A DNA stretch of 64,000 nt from Agapanthus africanus (Eukaryota > Streptophyta > Magnoliopsida > Asparagales > Amaryllidaceae): positions 261,449,077-261,513,076 of the forward strand of contig CM057349.1 of the NCBI GenBank assembly GCA_030015575.1, given 5' to 3'. The position numbers were made by a program, and so were the translations under genes. A model generated the notes under the pieces. It was not told where the DNA came from and made no database searches. It was given only the letters and a program-made list of their open reading frames with translations. How positions within the stretch are numbered: position 1 is the stretch's first letter; each line of letters starts with the position of its first letter. Below, piece after piece: positions 33,358-45,144 of this stretch.

Positions 33358-35329
33358 TGTTGGAGATAGTGCCCTCAGAGTCAATTATTGGATCACAGGC
33401 ACGTGATTGCAATGATTGGGGGAGGACCTATCCCAGTAGGACAGTCTTACTCAGGATGATGGTATGCTATCTGGTTTATCTTTATCGTCGTGTACTACTT
33501 TAGGTGACCTTACGAGTCGCTATTACACGTTGATAGAGCCCCTAGGATTCTTGCTTGACTACCAGCAGTATGAGGGCGATCATATACGTGAGAGCTGGAG
33601 TCTATAAGCACATCCTTAAAAGGTCCCTAGTCGTGGGAGTTTCGAGAAAGGGCATCGATACTCCAGAGTAGACTAGTGTATACAGTCGAGACCCCGACGA
33701 GGGGTGGTGGCCGGTCTCACAAGCCACTGGTGTCAGTTCGTTCACCTAAGATGTATACAGGTGCTCATTAGGTTATGAGTACACCGGACAGGACTCGCCG
33801 GGAACCTGCTAGTTGGGATTATACCAGATGTCAGATAGCAGTTCCCCGGTGACAAGTGTACAGGTTAGTTCATCGACCTGAGATCATCATTTGTCTCATG
33901 TGAGTTCCCACTGTGCTTTGATTACTACCCTACCATGGCTCAAAGGAGTCGTGCAAACAGGTTTTAGTTGGGTACAGTCCCGAGCCACATGGAGGCAGTG
34001 AGCGGATTTGCAGGGGTTCGTCTCTCCCGGTATTGGGGGTGAGGTCGCGCTGTGTCTAGGAGAGCCATTACACAAAGACCTCGGCCGAGGCAGGAGATTT
34101 ACTGGTAGGTATTCCAGTAGTATCTCAGGGTGTTCTGGGCTTCACTCCGACATGACTTGTACCGCTTTTGGGGGTCTGACTTTTACCAACCCCCTAGGCC
34201 CGCCATGCAATACTCATAGACGAACGGACCGGACTGTACAGATATTATCACTGACAGGCTCAGTAGGGTGTCAGGATGAGTTCGCTCATCGACGTCCCTT
34301 TTGGTCAATAGCTGATAGCCCGTCACGTATGGCTAATACCTCTGACGTGCTAGTGGTTAAATCCACAGCCATAGTATTGACGAGTCTTTAGAGTCCACCA
34401 CACACAGTTACTCAAGTTTCAGGCGAAACGCTGTAAAGGCCGTATGGAGATATGGCAGGGTTCGATCAGATACGTGCGGTATTGCACGGATCGTGATCGG
34501 ACGGTTTTTACTAGCGGGCTTTGGTTTAAGCCGGATCCTAGTATTAGACAGTGTAGTTTTGTCTCTTTGCATTTGTGTTCAGTAGGAATACAAATGCGGG
34601 CATGTATATGCAGTCGTGGGGTTTTCCTGTAATTTATTACGGGATCAGTTTTCTGAGGTTGCCGGTTTGCATTCCGTTCCGGCCAGTTTTCCTTTGTTCC
34701 TTCGCGGCCGGACTTTCCGATGGAGGGGGTTATTTGTAAGTTTGCAAATTAGTTATTGTGGAGGGGGTGTCTTGCATTTGAGGGATTATGATATGACCAT
34801 CATCATTATATTCTTTTTCCATCCACCCTTTTGTATTAAATGAGATGGGAGAGAATGAGAGTTGATGTGAGGCTTGCTTTTTGGTTGTGGTCACCACTTT
34901 GATATCCTACACTCACATCCCTTCTTGTGTTGTTCTTTCCACTCCCATTTAGAGAGGAGGCCGGCCACATTTAGAGAGTGAGAGGGTTTCATTTTTGAGT
35001 GCATTCCTTGGACGCGTCGGCTAGCCAACTTCGCGCCCGAGTTGCCTCGGTCTAGAGGTGGGAGCCCGTAAAAAATCCGGCTACGTGGTGCCCTTTTCCG
35101 ACGAGGAGGTGACGGACGGAGATTCCACGGGAGATCGGAGTGGAGACGAAGACCGAAGGACACGGATCGCTTGGTATACTTCTCTACCCATTCTCTTGAT
35201 AGCTAGGATTAGGTTAATGGTTACGATCCGGGTTTATTGTCCGCAGTAGCGCCGGTTTAAAGTTAAGAAAATTTTTGATTCCGCATTTTGGCCTCGAGTA
35301 GACGGCCGGGGCGCTGCCGTGGCGCAACA
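33358..35329 (+). repeat. CopC 5' LTR (1972 bp)
   Basis: It starts TGTTGGAGATAGTGCCC and ends GTGGCGCAACA next to the primer site. It is the same family as the CopE LTR (58637-60672). Confidence 0.92.
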
Positions 35330-35342
35330 TGGTATCAGAGCC
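35330..35342 (+). other. CopC primer binding site (initiator tRNA-Met)
   Basis: TGGTATCAGAGCC follows the LTR with no gap. Confidence 0.92.
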
Positions 35343-36756
35343 ACGCCATTAACCTAGTCTAGCTTTGTCTAATGTGTTTACATTTCCAATCGAACAAAAT
35401 TCTAAAAACCGCGTTTTCACGTGCATCAGTTTCTGTCGAAATTTTTTTAGCTCCAAAAATTTTTCAGGTTGTTGCAGAATGATGTACATGGAATTCTAAG
35501 AACACTGTAAAATTTTGGTAATCTGATCCCTCCATATGTCCGTGGAACCGCGGCCATAACCCCTCTTTGGCTGCGGTTCCGCCGCAGGATGTTGGCTTCA
35601 CTTCACCAATTTTTTGCAGTGGGCTTTTGGGCTGAAAATAGGGGTTTTGGTATACTTTGTTTGGGCCCAGAATTTCTTTATGTGCTACAGTAATTCTTTG
35701 GGGCCCACTTGGTAATATTTGATCGATCGAATGTTTTAAACACATTAGTTCACAGTATTTACATTATATCTGCGACCGTGAATGTCACTTGATCGGTAAA
35801 TCCTGTCTAACTGCTATAGCCCGGTTAGACGGATTTGCGAACGTGACATTCACATTGATGTTCTGTGTTTGTGCTGTGCTGTTGCGGATCGGTCGTGGGG
35901 ATAGCCTGGTTGCAGTGGTAGTACAGTTTTGTTTTATATGTACATTTGATATTGCGGGGCGAGCATCCGACATGTGGACTACCGTCACTGCCTGTTTATA
36001 TATTATTCTTTTGGGACACGACCGGGTCGAGGTCGATGTACCCGTTGTATGTATATTTTTACTTTCTGTACTAGGATTGACCCACGGAGGGGTGCACGGG
36101 TAGCCGGGTTCTAGAGGGCAACGAGCCCGCATCTCATGGCATTGAGACGGAGGGGGCTTTACTCTAGAATTGGCGGGCTGTTCGCCGCACTCGTAGGGGG
36201 TACAGGTTGACCCAGGAGGGGTGCCTAAGTTGCCGGATTCCGTGAAGTGCTGGGTGGTCCATTCACGTTGCTGAAGGGGGCTGCCTCGCTTCAGGTTTTG
36301 GCGGGTGACTTGCCGCGCCCGTAGGGGTCTAGGATTTTCATTGCACAGGCTACCACACGACCAGGGAAACGTCGGGTTTCAGTAACGGCTCTATGAAACC
36401 CGGGGATCCCAGATATCTGTATTGTTCTGTGATGCTGGTTACATTTCTGTGATGTTGCATTTTATCACGCCTTGAGCGAAAATTATATATTATATATATA
36501 CTAGTAGATGTTGTATATGTTTTGCATCCGCTAGTCCAGTCCCCGCTCTGTTGTTTGTTAAGTAACCTAACGGGTGATGACGGGACCCAGTGGCAAATGC
36601 GGATGGCATATACGTACATCATTATTTTCATTCTTTTGTGGTGTGATCAATTGATGGGACTGCGTTGATTCGGATCAATGCAAGATAAAAAAAACCTATT
36701 CAGATGTTGTTGGAACATTTTTCAAAAAGCTGTTATTGCAAGGGCGTTCTCTTTTG

Positions 36757-36985
36757 TTTTGCATCGTGGTATTCAGTTGGAATATCCTGCTCCTCAGTCG
36801 ACGAGGCAAGGGCCGAGATCCCTTCACCGGGAGTGACCCCTTGGACAAAAGTTTGCGTCAGGGAAATAACTTCACTATAACCGATTACTTTTGCTTTGCA
36901 TCGTGGTATTCAGTTGGAATATCCTGCACCTCATTCTACGGGGAAAGAGCCGAGATCCCTTCACCGGGAGTGACCTCTTTAGCAA
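36757..36985 (+). repeat. Duplicated 90-bp leader module, CopC
   Basis: Two direct copies share GCATCGTGGTATTCAGTTGG and a CCCTTCACCGGGAGTGACC core. They match the CopB and CopE pairs. Confidence 0.8.
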
Positions 36986-37121
36986 AGGTTTTCGTCACTA
37001 TATTTTTATAAAAAGTTATCCGATTCCTTCAACGATATCAAGTTCATTACGTTAAAGGTTTTTCGCCAAAAACCAGCCGTAGCCCTCCGTCATTTCAGAT
37101 TAGTATTGCTTAGTATTCGTG

Positions 37122-37330
37122 CTACGTATGTCGTGCTCAGCCGAGGCGTAGTGTGCGGTAGCTCTGTAATGCTTTTCTGTCTTATGGATATGTGATTGAT
37201 TAGGACAATCGTACGGTCATTTTGGCTCAGTCAAGGACTCGTGCGGGTGGGTCTAATGCAATCAAGATAATGACGGGTTGAACTTGACTAGGATCCTTTG
37301 ATATGTTGGCTCAGTCAAGGTCAGTTGGGT
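37122..37330 (+). promoter_or_regulatory. Triple stem-loop array of CopC leader, loop TCA
   Basis: TTGGC-TCA-GTCAA occurs at 37222-37234 and 37306-37318. The first member (37131-37144) reads TCGTGC-TCA-GCCGA, a changed stem that still pairs with one bulged T and keeps the TCA loop. Its outer stem CTACG (37122-37126)/CGTAG (37147-37151) is perfect. A three-base loop appears in all three, as in no other element here. Confidence 0.7.
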
Positions 37331-37729
37331 CCTAGGGGTAAAAACACACATCGGGAGTTTCTAAAGAAACTGAAACTTGCCAGGCATGCGCATACCTTTT
37401 GGAGTGTGGTGACTTGAGTGGATTCCGTCACATTATCATGCGATGATAGTTGGATCCCGATTCCCACTGATGAGTTGGTTTACTCCTTGGGTGATCCCGG
37501 CTAATTCTTCTTTCAGGTTTGGGGAAGAATTCGACGTTACAGTGGGAGGTTTCCAGATTAGATAAAGTGATAACCATTCTGATCTAGGTTAGAGTGCACG
37601 CTGAGTGTTTCTTTTCTCTCTCTCTTTGGCAGCGACCATTGACCCGACCCTAGACTATGACTCAGTGACCATGTTGACCGAACCTTCTTAACATTGACTT
37701 TTGGATTGTCAGAGTTGCAGACCTCATTG

Positions 37730-38470
37730 CCACTCCTACTTTTACCCTTTTCTCCAGAACACCCCGTATTACTACAAACGTCCACTTCCATTGGACAAAA
37801 CCATCGTATGGTTATATACGAACTCGAAGGAATTCGAGGATGGTTTCCGGTTCTGGAGAAAACGAATAGGACTATTCAGTTGTCTTTTCCTTTTACCTTC
37901 TCTCAGGTTGCGAGTACTCCTTGGTTTAGGAGATAGTACACCTATTACGTAAATTGGATAGTCTTCTTCCAAACCATAGGTAGGTGCCGACCGGTAGGGA
38001 ATGAAGAAAACCAATTGGCCTAAACGGTGTACAGAAGGTATTAAGTTAAGACAAAGAAAGGGATTAGTAAGAGGGCAAAGTAAATTGCGACTGATATTCA
38101 CGACGAAACCAAGTATTTCTTCGCCAATCCTAAATCACCTTTGTATTTCTCCAGGACACTCCGTATCACTATGAAGATCCCAAGTTTATTGGATACTCCA
38201 TCGTATGGTTATATACGAACTCGAAAGGAACTTGTTCCAGTTCAGGGATGGATCCTGGTTCAGGAGAAATAGGAATAAGGTTTATTCGGTTGTCTTTTAT
38301 CTTCACCTTCTCTCGCATTGCGAGTGCTCCTAGGATTAGGACAGTACACCCATTATGCTTATTGGATAGTCTTCTTCCAAACCATAGGCTGGTGCCGAAC
38401 GGTAGGGAAGGAAGAAAACCATTTGGCCTAAAGGGGTGTACAGAAGGTAATGACTAAAGACATATAAAGG
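37730..38470 (+). repeat. Tandem segment of about 400 bp where gag is expected, CopC
   Basis: Two diverged copies start at about 37730 and 38124 (period 394). Both hold CATCGTATGGTTATATACGA and a GATAGTCTTCTTCCAAACCA block. The same pair lies in CopE (63076 and 63481, period 405). It does not look like the CopA capsid region. In one frame both copies read IVWLYTNSK. I do not recognise it; it may be non-coding or a captured piece. Confidence 0.7.
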
Positions 38471-41035
38471 GATTTGGAGAGATGGCAAAGAAATATACGG
38501 TTACAGTTGTGAATCTGGATAATGGAAGAGGCATTACTAGGAATACCAGGATACCCCATCGAAACATTTCAATGTTTCAGTTTCACTGTGTACTGTTAAA
38601 AGAAAACTGATTTCCCAATTAGACACTTGCTCCAGGGTATGTATTTACCAGGTTGGCTTCTCACATCTGTATGGTTTTACAGATGATGAGTGGGAGTAAG
38701 TTATTGGGAATTAGGTGATTGTCCTCATTATATCGAAATTCGTTGTAATTGGTGATATTTGAGGAAGTCACCTGGGTTGTTTGCTGGACGGTAAATATTT
38801 GGTTTTGAATATCCGTTGTTGTGCACCAATTTCAAATTGATATATCTGTACGTCTATTTTTATAGAGTGAGATATACCTTTTTGAAATTATTTCTATTGC
38901 ATTTACCTATATCAGTGGATGGTTAGGTAAGGAGCATTGAACAGCGGTGTAATTCTTCATAACCATAGTACAGTTTTCAACCTACGACACACAGTGAATG
39001 AGTTGTTAGACTCAGGGACTTATACAGAGTATTGTATATTGTCCAGTGTCCATTAAGACAGAGGGGTTGGTCCTCGTACTATATTCTGTTTACTTTTAAC
39101 TTCTCTAGTTCTTAGACATGTGTTTCGTAGAAACACAGGGTCTGGGTTTTTGAGGAGTTATTGGTATAAGAATAGAGTAGAGAACCAGGTATTGCAAGTA
39201 TCGGGATTCTTCAAGGTAATTGAAGATGTAGATACTTGTGTATGGTATTCAGTTGATAGTAATGAGAACTTGCTTCTCTTTCAGGTTACTCATAATTGGA
39301 AGCATTCCTAAGTTGAGTAACGCTGATCGACCTCCTTCCACTTAGTTGACATGCACTGGTGACAGCTGCATGATTTGAATCTGGTTCAATTAAATCAGTG
39401 CCTCTGTTGGATATAGAACAGTTCATATCTTGACATTGTTAAGGTACGGGGAGTTGTCCGGCTTATGCTTAAAACCAGACTCTGGATAACTCAAGGCATG
39501 TTTCTGTAATGGTTGTTTGTGGGTTGACCCAGGCTATGACGAGGGTTGACTTTCTACCATCTGGAAGATCAATAGTGATATTGTTCTTGACTCGCCACAG
39601 TTTTAATAAAAATGGATCTTTTTCAGAAAACAGTAGTGGGAGTATGGTAGAACTGGAAGTGATTCCAGAACCGCAAACGATTACTGAAAATTTGATAAGA
39701 ACCTAAAGATTCAATCTATATTGACATTCCATTGGCCACTCCGCAGATATGGTGGGTAACCTCAGGCACTCGAGAGGTACTTCGGTATGCTCAAGGACAG
39801 TGGCAGGAAGGTTCTTGTTTACCCAGACTTGCCATTGCTGTTGTTCCAGACTGTGAGACCCGGCAGAAGGATGAGTATAGCGTCGTTCTAAACTTGCTTT
39901 AGAAGTGTACATCTATATGACTCTGCCAGAGGGTTGTCGTAGTCAGTGGGAGCAGCGGAAGCATTGGTGGACAGGTGGCTTATGTCTATTTATAGACTAA
40001 AGCAGATATAGCGGAGATAGATCATCTATTTCTGATGCGACAGTCATAGGTTTGACTTCATCAGAATAGGGGATGGATCTGTTAAGAAGGTAGTAGAGTG
40101 TGATGTCCTGGTATTTGGATGACATACACAAAGTAGGAAGTGAAATTCCTATACTACGATCGGTTATTCTTTGGTCGTCACACAGTGATTTCTCCACATA
40201 GGACTTGGATATTATATCAGACATTCTGGTTACTGGATCTATGGTATTAGATCTAGATTTAGGAAGTATCCCAATCTGGGTACTTAGACAGCATTCTATG
40301 AGTATTTAGAATGGACGACTCCTGGCACGGTAGTGTACCTGCAGGTGATGGAGTCACCCTCTCTAAAGGTGTCTTATAGACTAAAGTAGAGAGGGATGTG
40401 CATGATTGGCAGATCACTTGCTTAGGCAATTGAGTCAATCATGAGATGTCAAGTACCACACCAGATGTTGTTCTTGCAGTAGATGCAATAAGTTGATATT
40501 AATCCAATCCTGGAGAAACGATCGGAAGCAGTTTTAGGACATAAGTGCGTGTTCTAGGGATATGATAACGACAGCCTCGTTCTAGAGACGGTTATCATTC
40601 CAGGCTTCCAAGGTGACCTGGATGGCAGAGTGACTGTTAAAGTTATAGTTTTCCCTCTGGCGATGGGCGGTATTTTGGACAGATGGTCCAGGTGGATACT
40701 GAGGGAAGGCATAGCGCAGGATACTGATTAAGTTCAGTTGACGATACAGTCTAAGAAGTTTGGATTTGGAGTTCATTTATGAGCTAGGTCCCATCAGATA
40801 TCCAGACACATTCTAAGACAGGTATTGCTCATTTCGGGAGATGGTTTTCTCCGCGAACTTGAGATATAGAGAGACATAGAAAGAAACATCACAGCGGATC
40901 CACTCACTGAGGCTATTCCTCGAACGCAATAGTTTCGCAAACGAGCTTTGTGAGACTGACTAGTAGAGAAGTTGGGTGTTCGGTATCATATGGGCTGTGA
41001 GTATGCGACATCGCAATAATTAGCCTTGAGTGCAA
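38471..41035 (+). pseudogene. CopC pol remnants
   Basis: Weak but ordered similarity to copia pol: an integrase-like stretch near 39110-39220, a bridge near 39640-39700 (MVELEVIPEPQTITE, as in CopA), RT/RNase H traces to about 40920 (DPLT near 40895). It is heavily decayed with many breaks. Confidence 0.75.
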
Positions 41036-41044
41036 GTGGGAGAT

Positions 41045-43013
41045 TGTTAGAGATAGTGCCCTCAGAGTCAATTATTGGATCACAGGCATGTGATTGCAAT
41101 GATTGGGGGAGGACCTATCCCAGTAGGACAGTCTTACTCAAGATGATAGTATGCTATCTGGTTTATCTTTATCATCGTGTACTGCTTTAGGTGACCTTAC
41201 GAGTCGCTATTACACGTTGATAGAGCCCTTAGGATTCTTGCTTGACTACCAGCAGTATGAGGGCGATCATATACGTGAGAGCTGGAGTCTATAAGCACAT
41301 CCTTAAAAGGTCCCTAGTCGTGGGAGTTTCGAGACAGGGCATCAATACTCCAGAGTAGACTGGTGTATACAGTCGAGACCCCGACGAGGGGCGGTGGCCG
41401 GTCTCACAAGCCACTGGTGTCAGTTGGTTCACCTAAGATGTATACAGGTGCTCATTGGGTTATGAGTACACCAGACAGGACTCGCCGGGAACCTGCTAGT
41501 TGGGATTATACCAGATGTCAGATAGCAGTTCCCTGGTGACATGTGTACAGGTTAGTTCATCGACCTGAGATCATCATTTTTCTCGTGTGAGTTCCCACTG
41601 TGCTTTGATTACTACCCTACCACGGCTCAAAGGAGTCGTTCAAACAGGTTTTAGTTGGGTACAGTCCCGAGCCACATAGAGGCAGTGAGCGGATCTGCAG
41701 GGGTTCGTCTCTCCCGGTATTGGGGGTGATGCCGCGCTGTGTCTAGGAGAGCCATTACACAAAGCCCTCGGCCGAGGCAGGAGATTTATTGGTAGGTATT
41801 CCAGTAATATCTCAGGGTGTTCTGGGCTTCACTCCGACACGACTTGTACCGGTTTTGGGAGTCTGACTTTTACCAACCCCCTAGGCCCGCCATGCGATAC
41901 TCACAGACGAACGGACCGGACTGTACGGATATTGTCACTGACAGGCTCAGTAGGGTGTCAGGATGAGTTCGCTCATCGACGTCCCTTTTGGTCAATAGCT
42001 GGTAGCCCGTCACGTATGGCTAATACCTCTGACGTGCTAGTGGTTAAATCCACAGTCATAGTATTGACGAGTCTTTAGAGTCCACCACACACAGTTACTC
42101 AAGTTTCGGGCGAAACGCTGTAGAGGCCGTATGGAGATATGGCAGGGTTCGATCAAATACGTGCGGTATTGCACGGATCGTGATCGGACGGTTTTTACTA
42201 GCGGGCTTTGGTTTAAACCGGATCCTAGTATTAGACAGTGTAGTTTTGTCTCTTTGCATTTGTGTTCAGTGGGAATACAAACGCTGGCATGTATATGTCG
42301 TGGGGTTTTCCTGTAATTTATTACGGATCAGTTTTCTGAGGTTGCCAGTTTACATTCCGTTCCGGCCAGTTTTCCTTTGTTCCTTCGCGGCCGGACTTTC
42401 CGATGGAGGGGGTTATTTGCAAGTTTGCAAATAAGTTATTGTGGAGGGGGTGTCTTGCATTTGAGGGATTATGATATGACCATCATCATTATATTCTTTT
42501 TCCATCCACCCTTTTGTATTAAATGAGATGGGAGAGAATGAGAGTTAATGTGAGGCTTGCTTTTTGGTTGTGGTCACCACTTTGATATCCTACACTCACC
42601 TCCCTTCTTGTGTTGTTCTTTCCACTCCCATTTAGAGAGAAGGCCGGCCACATTTAGAGAGTGAGAGGGTTTCATTTTTGAGTGCATTCCTTGGACGCGT
42701 CGGCTAGCCAACTTCCCGCCCGAGTTGCCTCGGTCTAGAGGTGGGAGCCCGTAAAAAAATCCGGCTACGTGGTGCCCTTTTCCGACGAGGAGGTGACGGA
42801 CGGAGATTCCGCGGGAGATCGGAGTGGAGACAAAGACCGAAGGACACGGATCGCTTGGTATACTTCTCTACCCATTCTCTTGATAGCTAGGATTAGGTTA
42901 ATGGTTACGATCCGGGTTTATTGTCCGCGGTAGCGCCGGTTTAAAGTTAAGAAAATTTTTGATTCCGCATTTTGGCCTCGAGTAGACGGCCGGGGCGCTG
43001 CCGTGGCGCAACA
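41045..43013 (+). repeat. CopC 3' LTR (1969 bp)
   Basis: It follows the purine tract AAGTGGGAGAT and ends GCGCAACA before the TATAA target repeat. It differs from the 5' LTR at about 54 sites plus a few small indels, by eye. Confidence 0.92.
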
Positions 43014-43564
43014 TATAATGAATAAGGGCATCCCCAAGCGGGAGCTAACTCTTCGTCAATCGATGGTCACAACAACGCAAGCAATATAATATACAACGCC
43101 GAAGGGTGAGGATCATAACAGCAAAGGAAACTCAAAACAGCAAGAAATCCATAGCAATACAACACGCGACTCTAAGGTCGAAAGAATAAACATCACTAGT
43201 CTCTATCTGAACTAAATACATGTTTGGTTGATGGAGCTTCTAGATACAACGGAATAATAATATACAAAGTATAATGATAGTCACGATGCAAGTGAACCCA
43301 CCTACCAAGCAAATCACCCGAAAAAGGAAGTAGTGCCAGCAAAAGCCGTAGCAAAACCTGTACGGCAAAACCTGCAAGAAACTGTGGCACAACGGGGGTG
43401 AGTTGCCAACTCGTGAGTAGAAAACATCTACGAACAGAAATCGCATGAACAACACAATCCTAGGTCATACGATCACTATATATATAATCCTCAAAATGAC
43501 AAGTCTGGAGCATAAAAAGGTGGCAAGGGGAAATATCTAACCCAAGTGTAATCCCACGTGCTCG
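43014..43564 (-). repeat. GypG2 long LTR, part 2
   Basis: It continues part 1 after CopC (GGGCATCCCCAAGCGGGAGC, as in the related GypG1 LTR near 22950) and stops at GypS. No gene is seen. Confidence 0.75.
43560..43564 (+). repeat. Target site duplication of GypS, left (GCTCG)
   Basis: GCTCG precedes the first GypS LTR and recurs at 45145-45149 after the second. Confidence 0.88.
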
Positions 43565-44182
43565 TGTCACGCCCCGCTTCCCGGTGTACGGCGAAGGGGA
43601 CGCGACGAGAAGGAGATTGAAAATCGATGGTGTGTAGCTCGTTTGATGTTGCGGCTGCTGTAGTTGCTGCTGGTGATGACGGGGTCGGGTTTGTGGTGAT
43701 GATGATGGAGGGAAAAGGGTGCTCGGCCAAAGGAGGTGGTGGCCGGCCATAGAAAAGTTTGATGTGGTGGTTGAAGAGATGTAAAGAATGAGGTCATGGG
43801 TTTTGAGGAGAAGGAGAGAGAGAGTTGATGAGGGAATTGATTAGAATTAAGGAGGGAATTAATGGGAATTGAAGAGAGAGAGAGAGAGTAGGGAGAGGAG
43901 AGGTCGGCCAAAGGGAATGGGAAGAGGTTAAGGAGGTTATGCACAGAGGGAAGAGGAGGGAAAGAGAGAGTTGTGGGTTAAAAATTTGGGTATTGAAAAA
44001 AAATAATATGGAAGGAAATTAGTGGAATAAGTAAATAGTATATTTATCTGTAAACAAAATAAATGACATAATAAATTTTAATAGAAAATAGATGAAACGA
44101 AAAAAAATACCAAAAACAATTAAATACTGTATTTTATTAAAGAAGGATAATACGAAAATATAGGAATATTAGGATCGTTACA
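43565..44182 (-). repeat. GypS LTR, left copy
   Basis: Plus-strand TGTCACGCCCCGCTTCCCGG to GGATCGTTACA. It contains GA runs near 43817 and 43877. Antisense frames rich in S, P and H (43460-43944) arise from low-complexity sequence. Confidence 0.88.
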
Positions 44183-44518
44183 TTCTACTCTCCTTATAAA
44201 AATTTCGTCCTCGAAATTTGTAAAAGGAATATGTAACAGATTCAAGGAAAGTTTGGTGATAGACTATGGGTAGTGTATGAAAAATATGTGAAAGAACGAA
44301 AGAATGCGAAGGTTTTGGTAAGATTGTAAAAGAGATGAGGGAATTTTGGGTTAGGACAGATTCAAAATATATGAAATTGTAAGATTCAAGGAACATGAAT
44401 TGTAAAGAATGTTTTAGTTGTTGTTTCTTGTGTTATATTGCTTAGGTTGTTCACGCAGAACAGAACTGCATGATAGGGTTTCATACAGCTCTGACCTGCA
44501 TGGGTCGCCAACAAAATC

Positions 44519-45144
44519 TGTCACGCCCCGCTTCCCGGTGTACAGCGAAGGGGACGCGACGAGAAGGAGATTGAAAATCGATGGTGTGTAGCTCGTTTGA
44601 TGTTGCGGCTGCTGTAGTTGCTGCTGGTGATGACGGGGTCGGGTTGGTGGTGATGATGATAGAAGGAAAAGGGTGCTCGGCCAAAGGAGGTGGTGGCCGG
44701 CCATAGAGAGGTTTGATGTGGTGGTTGAAGAGATGTAAAGAATGAGGTCATGGGTTTTGAGGAGAAGGAGAGAGAGAGTTGATGAGGGAATTGATTAGAA
44801 TTAAGGAGGGAATTAATGGGAATTGAAGAGAGAGAGAGAGAGAGAGAGAGTGGGGAGAGGAGAGGTCGGCCAAGGGGAATGGGAAGAGGTTAAGGAGGTT
44901 GTGCACAGAGGGAAGAGGAGGGAAAGAGAGAGTTGTGGGTTAAAATTTTGGGTATTGAAAAAAAATAATATGGAAGGAAAATAGTGGAATAAATAAATAG
45001 TATATTTATTTGTAAACAAAATAAATGACATAATAAATTTTAATAGAAAATAGATGAAACGAAAAAAAATACCAAAAACAATTAAATACTGTATTTTATT
45101 AAAGAAGGATAATAAGAAAATATAGGAATTTTAGGATCGTTACA
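44519..45144 (-). repeat. GypS LTR, right copy
   Basis: This is the same sequence as 43565-44182 with small differences and a longer GA run. It ends GGATCGTTACA before the target repeat. Confidence 0.88.

Larger units (their letters stand above)
35343..37632 (+). other. CopC untranslated leader
   Basis: It has the conserved order of structures: two GACCCA-GGAGGGGTGC modules (about 36078 and 36209), TTCTAGAG/CTCTAGAA arms, TGCGTTGAT-TCGG-ATCAATGCA (36661-36682), a doubled 90-bp module, the triple stem-loop array and AGTTTC/GAAACT. No gene is seen. It ends in a pyrimidine tract and CAG. Confidence 0.75.
33358..43013 (+). mobile_element. CopC: complete Ty1/copia insertion, non-autonomous
   Basis: This 9.7-kb element has LTRs of 1972 and 1969 bp, a tRNA-Met primer site, a long leader, a tandem segment in place of gag, decayed pol and TATAA target repeats. 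I counted about 54 substitutions between the LTRs by eye (roughly 2.7 percent, mostly transitions). At the rate often used for grasses this is about one million years. The coding region is far more decayed than that age suggests, so it was probably non-autonomous when it moved. Confidence 0.92.
43565..45144 (-). mobile_element. GypS: short non-autonomous Ty3 element
   Basis: Two direct LTRs (618 and 626 bp) flank only 336 bp. On the minus strand the interior ends TTTCGAGGACGAAATTTTTA then AAGGAGAGTAGA against TGTAACGATCC, the chromovirus 3' end layout. The other edge, TTTGTTGGCGACCC, may be an unusual primer site. It has no protein domain. The LTRs differ at about 16 sites plus GA-run length (about 2.6 percent), similar to CopC in age. 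Confidence 0.85.

Noticed and set aside
35464-36631. Several 90-115 codon frames on both strands in the CopC leader as possible host exons
   Set aside because: The matching CopE leader breaks or shifts them, while the RNA-like stems are kept.
43460-44751. S/P/H-rich antisense frames, repeated in both GypS LTRs
   Set aside because: They come from GA/CT low-complexity sequence in the LTRs, repeated because the LTRs are.
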